Origin: Erwinia rhapontici
GTDB lineage: Bacteria; Pseudomonadota; Gammaproteobacteria; Enterobacterales; Enterobacteriaceae
Reading direction: 5' to 3'
Assembly: GCF_012271765.1 (NCBI RefSeq)
Contig: NZ_VRKO01000014.1
Location: 310,001 to 374,000 of the forward strand
Length of the DNA: 64,000 bases
Both the position numbers and the translations under genes were made by a program. Below the pieces are notes generated by a model, which had not been told where the DNA came from, searched no databases, and saw only the letters and a list, made by a program, of their open reading frames with translations. Below are positions 49,992-60,153 of the stretch, piece by piece (the first letter of the stretch is position 1; each line of letters begins with the position of its first letter).

Positions 49992-50513
49992 ATGGCAGAG
50001 AAACGCAATATCTTTCTGGTTGGGCCTATGGGTGCCGGCAAAAGCACTATTGGGCGTCAGTTAGCTCAACAACTCAATATGGAATTTTTCGATTCCGATC
50101 AAGAAATTGAGCGACGTACCGGAGCGGATGTGGGCTGGGTTTTTGACGTCGAAGGCGAAGAAGGCTTCCGCGATCGCGAAGAAAAAATCATCAATGAACT
50201 CACTGAAAAGCAGGGCATTGTGCTGGCGACAGGTGGCGGTTCCGTCAAGTCGCGCGAAACGCGCAATCGTCTCTCCGCCCGTGGCGTAGTGGTTTATCTT
50301 GAAACGACTATCGAAAAGCAACTGGCACGTACTCAGCGCGACAAAAAACGTCCGCTGTTGCAGGTGGATTCTCCACCGCGTGAAGTGCTGGAAGCATTAG
50401 CCGATGAACGCAATCCGATGTATGAAGAGATTGCCGACGTAACCATTCGTACTGACGATCAAAGTGCGAAAGTGGTGGCTAATCAAATTATCAATATGTT
50501 GGAAAAGAGCTGA
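49992..50513 (+). CDS. aroK: Shikimate kinase I AroK
   Basis: Phosphorylates shikimate to shikimate-3-phosphate in the chorismate pathway. 173 residues with P-loop GPMGAGKS (residues 11-18), DSDQEIE and the GTGGG-type [13 protein letters not shown] substrate loop. Acts with AroB, encoded 53 bases downstream. First gene of the aroKB-damX-dam-rpe-gph-trpS string. Confidence 0.97.
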   Translation: MAEKRNIFLVGPMGAGKSTIGRQLAQQLNMEFFDSDQEIERRTGADVGWVFDVEGEEGFRDREEKIINELTEKQGIVLATGGGSVKSRETRNRLSARGVVVYLETTIEKQLARTQRDKKRPLLQVDSPPREVLEALADERNPMYEEIADVTIRTDDQSAKVVANQIINMLEKS

Positions 50514-50566
50514 TTCAGGCTCTGACGGCCCACTTGTGGGCACAGCAAAAAAGGTGATACAGCGTC

Positions 50567-51655
50567 ATGGAGAGGATTACCGTAACTCTTGGGGATCGCA
50601 GTTACCCCATTACCATCGCCGCCGGGTTGTTCGCAGATCCGGCTTCTTTTTGGCCGCTTAAAGCGGGCGATCAGGTCATGCTGGTAACCAACCAGACGCT
50701 GGCTCCTCTCTATCTGGAACCATTGCGTTCACGCCTTGAGGGCGCGGGCGTGGTGGTCGATCAGGTGATTCTGCCGGACGGTGAGCAGTTTAAATCGCTG
50801 GCCGTGATGGATCAGGTATTTACCGCATTACTGTCCAGGCCTCATGGCCGGGATACCACTTTGGTGGCACTGGGTGGCGGTGTGATTGGTGATCTAACCG
50901 GATTTGCAGCCGCCAGCTACCAGCGTGGCGTACGTTTTATCCAGGTCCCAACCACGCTGTTGTCGCAGGTTGACTCCTCTGTGGGGGGGAAAACTGCCGT
51001 CAATCATCCGTTGGGTAAAAACATGATCGGGGCATTTTATCAACCTGCCTCGGTGGTGGTAGATCTTGACTGTCTGAATACCCTACCAGCGCGTGAGTTC
51101 TCTTCCGGTCTGGCGGAAGTGATCAAATACGGCATCATCCTTGACGGTGAATTCTTCACCTGGCTTGAAGACAATCTGGATGCCTTGCTGGCGCTGGATG
51201 GCACGGCGCTAGCGTACTGTATTCGCCGCTGCTGTGAGTTGAAAGCAGAAGTGGTGGCAGCAGATGAACATGAGCACGGCCAGCGTGCGTTGCTGAACCT
51301 TGGGCATACCTATGGTCACGCCATTGAAGCCCATATGGGTTACGGCAACTGGCTGCACGGCGAAGCGGTGGCAGCCGGGATGGTAATGGCTGCACGCAAC
51401 GCTGAACGTCTTGGTCAGTTCAGTTCGCAAGATACAGACCGTATTATCACGTTGTTACAGCGTGCCGGGTTACCGGTACATGGGCCAGAAAGTATGGCGG
51501 CGGCTGACTACCTGCCACATATGATGCGTGATAAAAAAGTCCTGGCTGGCAAGCTGCGTCTGATTCTTCCCCTGGCCATCGGCAAAGCCGAAGTGCGCAG
51601 CGGAGTACCACATGATATGGTTCTTGCATCCATTCAGGATTGTCTGAAGCCATAG
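50567..51655 (+). CDS. aroB: 3-dehydroquinate synthase AroB
   Basis: NAD- and metal-dependent cyclisation of DAHP to 3-dehydroquinate, second step of the shikimate pathway. 362 residues, E. coli length. [21 protein letters not shown] binds NAD (residues 100-125). [25 protein letters not shown] and [12 protein letters not shown] carry active-site and metal residues. ATG 50567 preceded by weak SD. 92 bases before damX. Confidence 0.97.
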   Translation: MERITVTLGDRSYPITIAAGLFADPASFWPLKAGDQVMLVTNQTLAPLYLEPLRSRLEGAGVVVDQVILPDGEQFKSLAVMDQVFTALLSRPHGRDTTLVALGGGVIGDLTGFAAASYQRGVRFIQVPTTLLSQVDSSVGGKTAVNHPLGKNMIGAFYQPASVVVDLDCLNTLPAREFSSGLAEVIKYGIILDGEFFTWLEDNLDALLALDGTALAYCIRRCCELKAEVVAADEHEHGQRALLNLGHTYGHAIEAHMGYGNWLHGEAVAAGMVMAARNAERLGQFSSQDTDRIITLLQRAGLPVHGPESMAAADYLPHMMRDKKVLAGKLRLILPLAIGKAEVRSGVPHDMVLASIQDCLKP

Positions 51656-51747
51656 TGATTATCTGTAACCAGGTCTCCTGGCTACTATTCTGATGTATCG
51701 CCGTTCAAGGGTTCGAACGGCATTGCCGCTCTATGGGAGGAGGTTAA

Positions 51748-52728
51748 ATGGACGAGTTTAAACCGGAAGACGAGTTAAAACCTGACACCAGCGACCGCCG
51801 ACCAACGCGGTCCCGCAAAACGTCGTCTGCACCAAAAATCCCTGTATCCCGACAGCATATGATGATGGGAATTGGTATCCTGGTTCTGCTGCTGCTTGTG
51901 TTAGGTATTGGGTCTGCATTGAAATCACCTGATAACAGCAGTGCGAAACAGCCTGCAACGCCTGCGGGTAACGCCGGTGGTGAAAAGAATATCGATCTCT
52001 CCGGGTCCTCTTCAATGAGCGGCCAGTCAGGCCAGCCAGCTACGTCTGAAACCGGTACAACCGCGAATAATACTCAGTCGGCTTCGTCACAGAATGTGGG
52101 TGTTCCACCGATTTCCCCAACGCCGACAGAAGCACAGCCAGTGCAGACACCGCCGAATCAACAGCGTGTTGAGCTGCCAGGCGATCTGAATACAGCTTTG
52201 AATGACCAGCAAGGGCAGGTTGATGCTGCAGCACAGGCAGGTCAGGGAGAGTCTTCATTGCCAACGGCGGCTGCTACAGTAGCACCAGGGGCAGAAACTC
52301 CGCGCCAGGCAAGCAACAAACCTGTTACGGCTCCACGTCCGACGGCAACGCATCAGAATAAACCGGCGGCGGCCCATACGCCTGCTGCCAGTAAGCCTGC
52401 GGCGAAAGAAAGTAAACCAGCGACTACAGCCAGTCAGAGTACGCCAGCCGCGCGTAGCGGTAGCACCCCCGGCGGTAACTTTACGCTGCAGCTAAGCAGT
52501 GCATCGCGTTCAGACACGTTGAATGCCTGGGCGAAAAAACAAAATCTGAGTGGCTATCATGTCTATCAGACCACGCGTAACGGACAGCCTTGGTATGTAC
52601 TGGTGAGTGGCTCTTATGCGACTTCAGGTGATGCTAAACGCGCTGTTGCCTCTCTACCGGCGGAAGTTCGTGCTCAGAACCCTTGGGTAAAACCGGTGAG
52701 CCAGGTAAAAAAAGAAGCGGGTAAATAA
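51748..52728 (+). CDS. damX: SPOR-domain cell division protein DamX
   Basis: Septal-ring inner-membrane protein that binds denuded peptidoglycan. 326 residues: a charged cytoplasmic N-terminus (1 to about 32), one membrane helix (MMMGIGILVLLLLVLGIG, about 32-52), a long low-complexity periplasmic linker rich in A, P, Q, S and T, and a C-terminal SPOR domain (NFTLQLSSASRSDTLNAWAKKQNL to NPWVKPVSQVKK, about 245-322). GGGAGGAGG is a strong RBS. About 100 residues shorter than E. coli DamX, the difference lying outside the SPOR domain. Confidence 0.93.
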   Translation: MDEFKPEDELKPDTSDRRPTRSRKTSSAPKIPVSRQHMMMGIGILVLLLLVLGIGSALKSPDNSSAKQPATPAGNAGGEKNIDLSGSSSMSGQSGQPATSETGTTANNTQSASSQNVGVPPISPTPTEAQPVQTPPNQQRVELPGDLNTALNDQQGQVDAAAQAGQGESSLPTAAATVAPGAETPRQASNKPVTAPRPTATHQNKPAAAHTPAASKPAAKESKPATTASQSTPAARSGSTPGGNFTLQLSSASRSDTLNAWAKKQNLSGYHVYQTTRNGQPWYVLVSGSYATSGDAKRAVASLPAEVRAQNPWVKPVSQVKKEAGK

Positions 52729-52733
52729 CACCC

Positions 52734-52751
52734 CGCCGGGGAAACCCGGCG
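52734..52751 (+). terminator. Hairpin after damX without a T-run
   Basis: CGCCGGG-GAAA-CCCGGCG is a seven-pair stem with a GNRA-type tetraloop, six bases after the damX stop. It lacks a T-run, so it is more likely an attenuator or mRNA-stabilising hairpin in the damX-dam operon than a full terminator. Confidence 0.5.
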
Positions 52752-52854
52752 TATCCTTAGTGTGTGTGCGTGCCGCTGGCACGCAGAGCATTCAAAGCGC
52801 AGATATGCTGTCGGTGTAACCACAGCCTGATGAGTAAAAGTAATTAACGACAGC

Positions 52855-53673
52855 ATGAAAAAAAATCGCGCTTTCTTGAAGTGGGCAGGTGGCAAGTACC
52901 CGTTGCTCGATGATATCCGACGCCATCTCCCTGAAGGGGACTGTTTGATCGAACCCTTCGTAGGGGCGGGCTCGGTATTTCTTAACACCCAGTACTCAAA
53001 GTACATTCTCGCAGACATTAACAGCGATCTGATTAACCTCTATAACATCGTTAAAGAACGCACGGATGAATTCGTGGCAGATGTGCGCATGCTCTTCGTT
53101 CCTGAAACGAATGATTCGGCGGTGTACTACGCCTATCGCAAAGAGTTTAATCTGTGCCGCGATGATTACCGACGAGCGGTGTTGTTTTTATACCTCAACC
53201 GCCATTGTTACAACGGCTTGTGCCGTTATAACCTGAGCGGTGAGTTCAACGTGCCGTTTGGTCGTTATCGCAGACCCTACTTTCCGCAAGATGAAATTTA
53301 CTGGTTTGCCGAACGGGCCCAGCAGGCGACTTTTGTCTGTGAATCTTACGATGTTACGCTGGGGAAAGTGCAAAAGGGGGCAGTGGTCTATTGCGATCCA
53401 CCCTATGCACCGCTCTCCACGACCGCTAACTTTACGGCGTACCACACCAACAGCTTTAGCATGCGTGAGCAACAACATTTGGTCGAACTGGCTACGATGC
53501 TGGCCAACGAGCAGAGCATTACCGTGCTGATATCGAACCACGATACGCCGCTAACACGTCAGTGGTACGAGGGCGCTATCCTGCATGAAATCAAAGTGCG
53601 TCGTTCGATCAGCCGCAGTGGCAACACGCGAAGTAAGGTCAATGAATTACTGGCGTTGTATACTGGCCGGTGA
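52855..53673 (+). CDS. dam: DNA adenine methylase Dam
   Basis: N6-adenine methyltransferase of GATC sites, used in mismatch repair, replication timing and gene control. 272 residues. S-adenosylmethionine motif FVGAGSVFLN (residues 35-44), catalytic DPPY at 181-184, and N-terminal KWAGGKYPLLDDI. The order is that of D12-class (alpha) enzymes. Housekeeping position between damX and rpe, not associated with a restriction enzyme. Confidence 0.97.
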   Translation: MKKNRAFLKWAGGKYPLLDDIRRHLPEGDCLIEPFVGAGSVFLNTQYSKYILADINSDLINLYNIVKERTDEFVADVRMLFVPETNDSAVYYAYRKEFNLCRDDYRRAVLFLYLNRHCYNGLCRYNLSGEFNVPFGRYRRPYFPQDEIYWFAERAQQATFVCESYDVTLGKVQKGAVVYCDPPYAPLSTTANFTAYHTNSFSMREQQHLVELATMLANEQSITVLISNHDTPLTRQWYEGAILHEIKVRRSISRSGNTRSKVNELLALYTGR

Positions 53674-53710
53674 TGACGCCTGAAACTCAGGCACAACCAG
53701 GGAGAAACGG

Positions 53711-54397
53711 ATGAAACAGTTTTTAATTGCCCCATCAATTCTTTCCGCAGATTTTGCCCGCCTGGGCGAAGACACTGCTAAAGCACTGGCTGCTGGCGGT
53801 GATGTGGTTCACTTTGATGTGATGGATAACCATTACGTTCCCAATCTCACGATGGGGCCGATGGTGTTAAAAGCCCTGCGCGATTATGGCGTGACTGCGC
53901 CGATCGATGTCCATCTGATGGCCAAACCGGTTGATCGTTTGATACCTGATTTTGCCAAGGCCGGTGCCAGCTATATCACCTTCCATCCAGAAGCCTCCGA
54001 GCATGTTGATCGCACACTGCAATTAATTAAAGAGCAGGGCTGCAAGGCGGGCCTGGTGCTGAACCCGGCAACCCCTCTCAGCGTGCTTGATTATGTGATG
54101 GATAAGCTGGATGTGATCCTTCTGATGTCCGTGAACCCGGGCTTCGGTGGTCAGTCATTTATTCCGGGTACCCTGAATAAACTGCGTCAGGTACGTAAGC
54201 TAATCGATCAGAGCGGCTATGATATTCGCCTGGAAGTGGATGGCGGCGTCAAAGCGGACAACATTGGTGAGATTGCCGCAGCGGGTGCCGATATGTTTGT
54301 TGCCGGTTCAGCCATTTTTGGTCATCCCGATTACAAAAAAGTGATCGATGATATGCGCACCGAACTGGAGAAGTCTCGTCATGGGTCATTTCACTAA
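53711..54397 (+). CDS. rpe: Ribulose-phosphate 3-epimerase Rpe
   Basis: Interconverts ribulose-5-phosphate and xylulose-5-phosphate in the pentose phosphate pathway. 228-residue TIM barrel. [16 protein letters not shown] near the N-terminus, metal-binding [41 protein letters not shown] and [11 protein letters not shown] are all present. GGGAGAAA precedes ATG. Its 3' end overlaps gph by 17 bases. Confidence 0.97.
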   Translation: MKQFLIAPSILSADFARLGEDTAKALAAGGDVVHFDVMDNHYVPNLTMGPMVLKALRDYGVTAPIDVHLMAKPVDRLIPDFAKAGASYITFHPEASEHVDRTLQLIKEQGCKAGLVLNPATPLSVLDYVMDKLDVILLMSVNPGFGGQSFIPGTLNKLRQVRKLIDQSGYDIRLEVDGGVKADNIGEIAAAGADMFVAGSAIFGHPDYKKVIDDMRTELEKSRHGSFH

Positions 54398-55058
54398 CGT
54401 CCGTGCCCTCGCGTTTGATCTTGATGGCACGCTGACCGATAGCGCCCCAGGATTGACGAGTGCCGTTGATAGCGCACTCAATGAGCTGAACCTACCCATA
54501 GCGGGTGTTGAGCGGGTATCAACCTGGATTGGCAACGGGGCGGATATTCTGATCGAGCGCGCTCTGACCTGGGCGCTGGGCCATGCCCCACAGAGCGCCC
54601 TGCTGTCTGATGCGCGGGTGCTGCTGGATAAACACTATGCACAGAGCGTAGATGGTGGCAGCCTGCTGTATCCTGGCGTCAAAGAGACGCTGGCCGCGCT
54701 GGCTGCACATAACCTGCCGATGGCGCTGGTCACCAATAAGCCCACTCCGTTTGTTGCTCCACTGCTGCAATCGCTCGGTATTGCCGACTACTTTTCCCTG
54801 ATTATTGGTGGCGATGATGTAGTGGCAAAGAAACCGCATCCGGCCCCGCTGTTTCTGGTTTTGGGCAAGTTTGGTCTGCTACCGGGAGAGTTGGTATTTG
54901 TTGGCGACTCACGCAATGATATTCAAGCCGCGCAGGCGGCAGGATGTCCCTGCATTGGCCTGACTTACGGCTATAACTACGGTGAGCCTATTGCCACCAG
55001 TCAGCCCGACATCACGCTTGATCATTTTAACGATTTGTTGCCCGCACTCGGGCTGTAA
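54381..55058 (+). CDS. gph: Phosphoglycolate phosphatase Gph
   Basis: HAD-superfamily phosphatase that removes 2-phosphoglycolate formed in DNA repair. Start ATG 54381 ([21 protein letters not shown]) is inside the rpe 3' end, with GGAGAAG as RBS; a start 33 bases upstream adds residues absent from relatives. 225 residues. HAD motifs: DLDGT with nucleophile Asp, LVTNKP, KKPHP and [12 protein letters not shown]. About 27 residues shorter than E. coli Gph, which carries an insertion in the cap domain and a longer tail. Confidence 0.94.
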   Translation: MGHFTNVRALAFDLDGTLTDSAPGLTSAVDSALNELNLPIAGVERVSTWIGNGADILIERALTWALGHAPQSALLSDARVLLDKHYAQSVDGGSLLYPGVKETLAALAAHNLPMALVTNKPTPFVAPLLQSLGIADYFSLIIGGDDVVAKKPHPAPLFLVLGKFGLLPGELVFVGDSRNDIQAAQAAGCPCIGLTYGYNYGEPIATSQPDITLDHFNDLLPALGL

Positions 55059-55075
55059 TTATTCAGGACGGAAAC

Positions 55076-56080
55076 ATGAGCAAACCCATCGTATTTAGCG
55101 GCGCACAGCCTTCAGGTGAACTGACCATCGGTAACTATATGGGTGCGCTGCGTCAGTGGGTACAGATGCAGGATGATTACCACTGCATCTACTGCATCGT
55201 TGACCTGCACGCCATCACGGTTCGTCAGGACCCGGTTGCACTGCGCAAGGCTACGCTGGATACGCTGGCACTCTATCTTGCCTGCGGCATCGATCCACAG
55301 AAAAGCACCATTTTTGTTCAGTCGCACGTGCCTGAGCATACGCAGCTTGGCTGGATCCTTAACTGTTACACCTATTTCGGTGAACTGAGCCGTATGACTC
55401 AGTTTAAAGACAAATCCGCACGTTACGAAGAAAATATCAATGCGGGGCTGTTTGACTACCCGGTGCTGATGGCGGCAGATATCCTGTTGTATCAGACCAC
55501 TCAGGTGCCGGTAGGTGAAGACCAGAAACAGCATCTGGAGCTGAGCCGTGATGTGGCTTCGCGCTTTAACGCACTGTACGGCGACATCTTTACCGTGCCA
55601 GAGCCGTTTATTCCTAAATCCGGGGCGCGCGTGATGTCGCTGCTGGAGCCGACCAAGAAAATGTCCAAGTCTGATGATAACCGCAATAACGTTATCGGCC
55701 TGCTGGAAGATCCGAAGTCGGTAGTGAAGAAAATTAAACGTGCGATGACCGACGGCGATGAACCACCGGTGGTGCGTTATGATGTGAAAGAGAAGCCTGG
55801 TGTGTCGAATCTGCTGGATATTTTGTCCGGTGTGACCGGTAAGACGATGGCCGAGCTGGAAGCCGAGTTTGCTGGCCAGATGTATGGCCACCTGAAAGGA
55901 GCGGTTGCGGATGCGGTATCAGCCATGCTGGGTGAGCTGCAGGAGCGTTATCATCGTTACCGCGATGATGAAGCCTTCCTTGAGCAGGTGATGCGTGATG
56001 GTGCAGCAAAAGCGCGTGCGCAGGCGCAGGGCACCCTGAAAAAAGTGTATGAGGCCATCGGCTTCGTTGCTCAGCCGTAA
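55076..56080 (+). CDS. trpS: Tryptophanyl-tRNA synthetase TrpS
   Basis: Class I synthetase charging tRNA-Trp, 334 residues as in E. coli. The HIGH-type signature appears as TIGNYMGAL after [10 protein letters not shown] (residues 7-25), and the KMSKS loop is [10 protein letters not shown] near residue 196. Last gene of the aroK-to-trpS series. Followed by a hairpin at 56090-56116 and an intrinsic terminator at 56130-56159 that reaches into the convergent unknown gene. Confidence 0.97.
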   Translation: MSKPIVFSGAQPSGELTIGNYMGALRQWVQMQDDYHCIYCIVDLHAITVRQDPVALRKATLDTLALYLACGIDPQKSTIFVQSHVPEHTQLGWILNCYTYFGELSRMTQFKDKSARYEENINAGLFDYPVLMAADILLYQTTQVPVGEDQKQHLELSRDVASRFNALYGDIFTVPEPFIPKSGARVMSLLEPTKKMSKSDDNRNNVIGLLEDPKSVVKKIKRAMTDGDEPPVVRYDVKEKPGVSNLLDILSGVTGKTMAELEAEFAGQMYGHLKGAVADAVSAMLGELQERYHRYRDDEAFLEQVMRDGAAKARAQAQGTLKKVYEAIGFVAQP

Positions 56081-56089
56081 ATCGTTACC

Positions 56090-56159
56090 GGTGGCAATCT
56101 GCTAAGGGTTGCCACCCGTTAAGAAAGCAAGAGCATCATGACTGGCGGTGCTCTTTTTT
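56090..56159 (+). terminator. Tandem hairpins terminating trpS
   Basis: First stem GGTGGCAA/TTGCCACC (56090-56116, no T-run). Second stem AGAGCA/TGCTCT (56130-56154) is followed by TTTTT. The second overlaps the last codons and stop of the convergent gene ending at 56136. Confidence 0.7.
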
Positions 56160-56579
56160 CAATACCAGAATTGCCCCGTCAAACCAGTAGAGTGTTAGCG
56201 TATCGTTGACCGGTGCGGTAACGACGGCCCCCGGCCCCCACGGCTCATCGCCACATATCACATTGTACCCACCCGCGACCTGATAGCTGTCTTCGGGATC
56301 GTTCTCATCGGCAGACGTCAACGTCGGTCTCTTCAGACAGTTATCCGTTGCCGGATCGATCGTCCGCTGCGCACTGCCTTGACTCCACATAATCTTATTT
56401 GACGAAAACGTCACCACTGCGCCCATATATTGCGGATCGTTCTCCACCACAGCCTGGATGCCTGTGCTATCCACATGTACGGCATCAACGTGCCAGATAC
56501 CTTCCAGCGTGGCATAGTCAGGTGCAGCCGCCATCAGTGGCTGGCTTACCAGCATGCAGGCGATGATCAGGTGCTTCAT
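56136..56579 (-). CDS. Predicted periplasmic protein of unknown function
   Basis: 147 residues from ATG 56579, preceded by GAGGAAAGGACC; a longer frame back to 56651 has no RBS. Residues 1 to about 19 form a signal peptide (KHLIIACMLVSQPLMAAA), so the mature protein is likely periplasmic. It contains two cysteines (DNCLKRP and NVICGDEPWG) that could form a disulfide, and short beta-rich segments ending LYWFDGAILVLKK. No family was recognised. Convergent with trpS and divergent from codA. Its own terminator is not evident, and its 3' end overlaps the trpS terminator. Confidence 0.7.
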   Translation of the reverse strand: MKHLIIACMLVSQPLMAAAPDYATLEGIWHVDAVHVDSTGIQAVVENDPQYMGAVVTFSSNKIMWSQGSAQRTIDPATDNCLKRPTLTSADENDPEDSYQVAGGYNVICGDEPWGPGAVVTAPVNDTLTLYWFDGAILVLKKEHRQS

Positions 56580-56733
56580 GGTCCTTTCCTCGCAGTCAAT
56601 CAGAATGCTGAGTATAGAGGGGAAATTAGCATTCAGGCTGCTGATTTTCATCGGTTCATTCAGAGATTTCCGGCAGCAGTATTAATCCGTGATAGGGTTA
56701 ACAGCGTGTCTTATTGATGACGGAGGGATATTT

Positions 56734-58011
56734 ATGCGTCCAGAATTACAGTGGATTAATCACGTTCGCCTGCCGGAGCGTGAAGGGCTTTGGCAGATTG
56801 AGATCCAACAGGGCAAGATTGTGCATATCATGCCACAGCCACCAACGCGTGCCAGCGGTGAAGCACTGGATGCCGAAGGTGGGTTGGCCTTCCCTCCGTT
56901 TATTGAACCGCATATTCATCTGGACACCACGCAGACAGCGGGTGAGCCTACCTGGAATCAGTCTGGGACCTTGTTCGAGGGCATTGAGCGCTGGGCTGAG
57001 CGTAAGGCCACGCTGACGCATGATGATGTTAAGCAGCGGGCTCGTCAGACACTGAAGTGGCAAATCGCCAACGGTATTCAGCATGTGCGTACCCATATTG
57101 ATGTCTCCGACCCGACGCTGACCGCGCTGAAAGCGATGCTGGAAGTGAAGCAGGAGATGGTGCCATGGGTGGATATTCAACTGGTGGCCTTCCCGCAGGA
57201 GGGCATTTTGTCTTACCCCGATGGTGAAGCGCTGCTGGAGAAAGCATTGCAATTAGGGGCCGATGTGGTGGGGGCAATACCGCATTTTGAGTTCACCCGA
57301 GAATACGGCGTTGAGTCATTGCACCGTGCTTTCGCACTGGCGCAAAAGTATCAGCGTATGGTGGATGTGCATTGTGATGAGATCGATGATGAACAGTCGC
57401 GTTTTGTTGAAACCGTCGCGGCGCTGGCGCACCGTGAACAGATGGGAGCCCGCGTGACGGCCAGTCATACCACCGCAATGCACTCCTATAACGGTGCTTA
57501 CACCTCACGTCTGTTCCGCCTGCTAAAGCTGTCTGGAATTAATTTTGTGGCTAACCCGCTGGTGAATATTCACCTACAGGGCCGTTTCGATACCTATCCG
57601 AAGCGCCGGGGCATTACGCGGGTGAAAGAGATGCTGGAGGCGGACATTAATGTCTGCTTTGGTCACGATGATGTTTTCGACCCCTGGTATCCTCTGGGGA
57701 CTGCCAGCATGTTGCAGGTCTTGCACATGGGGATGCACGTGTGCCAGTTGATGGGATACGAACAGTTAGATGCTGGGATTAACCTGATAACCACTTACAG
57801 CGCCAGAACGCTGCAACTGAAGGATTACGGTATCCAATGCGGTAACAGTGCTAACCTGGTGATCTTGCCTGCTGAGAGCGGTTTTGATGCCTTGCGCCGT
57901 CAGGTTCCAGTGCGCTACTCGATCCGTGATGGACGAGTGATCGCCGAGACAGCTCCCGCCACCAGCATTATCCATTTGGATGAGAGTGAAAAGGTGGATT
58001 TCAGGCGATGA
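56734..58011 (+). CDS. codA: Cytosine deaminase CodA
   Basis: Amidohydrolase converting cytosine to uracil and ammonia, used in pyrimidine salvage and as a nitrogen source. 425 residues from ATG 56734 with RBS GGAGGGA. Very close to E. coli Cod[18 protein letters not shown] (metal histidines HxH), [46 protein letters not shown] and [15 protein letters not shown] (metal aspartate). The permease gene codB, normally upstream in codBA, is not present. It ends at a bidirectional terminator shared with tsgA. Confidence 0.96.
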   Translation: MRPELQWINHVRLPEREGLWQIEIQQGKIVHIMPQPPTRASGEALDAEGGLAFPPFIEPHIHLDTTQTAGEPTWNQSGTLFEGIERWAERKATLTHDDVKQRARQTLKWQIANGIQHVRTHIDVSDPTLTALKAMLEVKQEMVPWVDIQLVAFPQEGILSYPDGEALLEKALQLGADVVGAIPHFEFTREYGVESLHRAFALAQKYQRMVDVHCDEIDDEQSRFVETVAALAHREQMGARVTASHTTAMHSYNGAYTSRLFRLLKLSGINFVANPLVNIHLQGRFDTYPKRRGITRVKEMLEADINVCFGHDDVFDPWYPLGTASMLQVLHMGMHVCQLMGYEQLDAGINLITTYSARTLQLKDYGIQCGNSANLVILPAESGFDALRRQVPVRYSIRDGRVIAETAPATSIIHLDESEKVDFRR

Positions 58012-58020
58012 CGCTGCATA

Positions 58021-58048
58021 AAAAAAGGCCGGATTAACCGGCCTTTTT
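58021..58048. terminator. Bidirectional terminator between codA and tsgA
   Basis: GGCCGG-ATTAA-CCGGCC (58027-58043) flanked by AAAAAA and TTTTT serves both convergent genes. Confidence 0.9.
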
Positions 58049-58060
58049 GACATCTTAAGG

Positions 58061-59245
58061 TTAGTGGGAACCCATATGTCCATGCAACTTGTGCTTGCTG
58101 ACGAAACCGAGCAGCAGACACATCACAAAGACCACCGCGTACAGGCCGTTAGCGGTCGCCAGCGCCGCGTGTGCACCGCCTTTCTCTACGATCGGGCCAG
58201 TGACCACGAAGGTCAACATGGTGCCAACGGTGCCGCAGGTCAGGATGAAGTTCACCAGTTTTGGCGAAGCGACCTTAGTCTGCAACGAACCCAGTGTGAT
58301 AATGGTGGTGTAGATAGCGCTGGAGAAGAAGCCCAGGCTCATCATGATCCACTTCAGCATGGATGCATCCGTCGCGCTGATAAACCAGTACATCAGCGCA
58401 GTGGCGGCCAGTGCCAGTACGGTGAGGATGCGCTGCGGATCGAAGAAACGCAGAATGGCACTGAAGGCCCACATACCAATCATATACGCGGTCCAGAAGT
58501 TACCGACCAGACCCCCGGCTTGTTCGATACTCTGCCCCATATTTTTGGTCGCGTACAGCGGCACCCAGCCAATAAAGCCAAGCTGGCCAAGGATGTAGCA
58601 CAGTGCTGCCACAGCCAACAGGCCGACGCCGATGCCCCACTTCTCTTTCACTACAGGCTCGCCTCTGGTGGCTTTCTTGCCCAGTACCGGGAATTCAAAG
58701 CACAGTGCCAGAACAAAGATGGCGACATAGATGACGCCGATGCAGGCGTATACCCAGTACCACGGCAGAGAACGCGCGAGAATAGCGGCAGCAATAATCG
58801 GGAAAATGGTACCCGCCATGCTGAAGAAGGAGTCGGTAAACAGCAGGCGAGAGCCACGCTGACGTCCTTCATACAGATGGGTGATCAGGAACGTACCGAT
58901 GGACATGGTAATACCACTCACCACGCCAAGCACAAACATGCACAGAGAGAAAACGGTGAGGCTGTGGCTGTTCATCAAGCCCAGCACGGCCAGCACCATC
59001 AGCACAAAGCCGAAAATAAGCTGACGCTTCAGTGGCACAATTTCCATCAGCCAGGCGTTCAGGAATACCGCCAGCAGGATACCGGCGTTCAGGAAGGTAA
59101 AGGTATTACTCATCTGTGCCACGGGCAGCTGGAAGTAAGCAGCAATATTCTCCAGTACCATACCGGTAACGATAACCACTGCACCGGTCAGCGCATAAGA
59201 GAAGAAGCTGATCCAGGTAAGCCCAATTCGATCGCGATTTGTCAT
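58061..59245 (-). CDS. tsgA: MFS transporter TsgA
   Basis: Twelve-helix major facilitator, 394 residues, hydrophobic throughout. Family sequence [26 protein letters not shown] at the N-terminus and [27 protein letters not shown] in the middle match TsgA (YhfC). The substrate is not established; the gene was named for tellurite/selenite resistance in Salmonella. Divergent from ppiA with 276 bp between, which holds a CRP-like site. Confidence 0.93.
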   Translation of the reverse strand: MTNRDRIGLTWISFFSYALTGAVVIVTGMVLENIAAYFQLPVAQMSNTFTFLNAGILLAVFLNAWLMEIVPLKRQLIFGFVLMVLAVLGLMNSHSLTVFSLCMFVLGVVSGITMSIGTFLITHLYEGRQRGSRLLFTDSFFSMAGTIFPIIAAAILARSLPWYWVYACIGVIYVAIFVLALCFEFPVLGKKATRGEPVVKEKWGIGVGLLAVAALCYILGQLGFIGWVPLYATKNMGQSIEQAGGLVGNFWTAYMIGMWAFSAILRFFDPQRILTVLALAATALMYWFISATDASMLKWIMMSLGFFSSAIYTTIITLGSLQTKVASPKLVNFILTCGTVGTMLTFVVTGPIVEKGGAHAALATANGLYAVVFVMCLLLGFVSKHKLHGHMGSH

Positions 59246-59370
59246 AGTGGAAACCTGTTTGAAAGAGAAGTCGTCGGGCGGAATGCCCGTGGTAAACGAG
59301 AGAAGTTTAACGATATTCGTGATCTGCTTAAATATTTAATGAAATGAATATCTTCATATTTCATTCATAA

Positions 59371-59386
59371 CGTGATCATTATCACC
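59371..59386. promoter_or_regulatory. Candidate CRP site between tsgA and ppiA
   Basis: CGTGA-TCATTA-TCACC contains both GTGA and TCAC half-sites with six-base spacing (eight of ten consensus positions). It lies about 136 bp before ppiA and 126 bp before tsgA. CRP control of ppiA is known in E. coli. Confidence 0.6.
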
Positions 59387-59521
59387 ATTCGGACTTCTCT
59401 TATCCCGTTTGCTTCAAGATGTTTGCAGCGTAAATAAAGGTAAAACGCTGGCGCGTTGGTAAGTGCCTCTTTACAATCAGCGTTGTTTTTATGGTTTGTT
59501 GCACTCAGTAAGGAATCTTTC

Positions 59522-60094
59522 ATGTTGAAACGTACTTTGACCGCAGTGGCGACCGTTCTTGCCCTGTCGACAATCTCTGCCTCCGCTATTGCCGCGAAGG
59601 GGGACACGCATGTGCTGCTGACCACTTCCGCCGGTACTATCGAACTGGAACTGAACAACCAGAAAGCACCGGTATCGGTGACTAATTTTGTGGATTACGT
59701 CAACAATGGTTTTTATAACAACACCATTTTTCACCGCGTGATCCCGGGCTTTATGCTGCAGGGCGGGGGATTCACCGCTGACATGCAGCAGAAGCAGCCT
59801 AAACCGCCGATAAAAAATGAGGCAGATAACGGCCTGCTCAATAAACGTGGCACCATTTCAATGGCGCGTACGGCTGAGAAGGACAGTGCAACCAGCCAGT
59901 TCTTTATCAACGTGGCCGATAACGCCTTCCTCGATCATGGTCAGCGTGATTTTGGCTATGCCGTCTTCGGTAAAGTGGTGAAGGGAATGGATGTGGCCGA
60001 TAAGATCGCCCAGGTGCAGACGAAAACTTTTGGTCCTTACCAGAATGTTCCGGTGACGCCGGTGGTGATCCTGTCTGCCAAAGTGCTGCCATAA
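59522..60094 (+). CDS. ppiA: Periplasmic peptidyl-prolyl cis-trans isomerase A (PpiA)
   Basis: Cyclophilin-type isomerase of the periplasm. Start ATG 59522 ([16 protein letters not shown]) after TAAGGAATC; an upstream frame to 59456 lacks a signal-peptide start. 190 residues, equal to E. coli. Signal peptide residues 1 to about 24 ending AIAA. Cyclophilin core includes [33 protein letters not shown] and [19 protein letters not shown]-like site lies upstream. Confidence 0.96.
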   Translation: MLKRTLTAVATVLALSTISASAIAAKGDTHVLLTTSAGTIELELNNQKAPVSVTNFVDYVNNGFYNNTIFHRVIPGFMLQGGGFTADMQQKQPKPPIKNEADNGLLNKRGTISMARTAEKDSATSQFFINVADNAFLDHGQRDFGYAVFGKVVKGMDVADKIAQVQTKTFGPYQNVPVTPVVILSAKVLP

Positions 60095-60114
60095 TTCTCT
60101 GATGGCATTCTGTC

Positions 60115-60136
60115 AGGGCCGCCTGGTGGCGGTCCT
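60115..60136 (+). other. Hairpin between ppiA and pabA without a T-run
   Basis: AGGGCCGCC-TGGT-GGCGGTCCT gives a nine-pair stem with one G-U pair. It lies 20 bases after ppiA and 17 before pabA, and has no T-run. It may stabilise the ppiA mRNA 3' end or attenuate readthrough into pabA. Confidence 0.45.
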
Positions 60137-60153
60137 GCTGTAACGAGCCCACC

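Noticed and set aside
52855-53673. dam as part of a restriction-modification or defence system
   Set aside because: It lies in the conserved housekeeping order damX-dam-rpe with no nuclease nearby.
58064-59347. 427-codon plus-strand ORF opposite tsgA
   Set aside because: Very long, but antisense to the well-conserved TsgA; composition is rich in Q/H/R as expected for a reversed membrane-protein gene.
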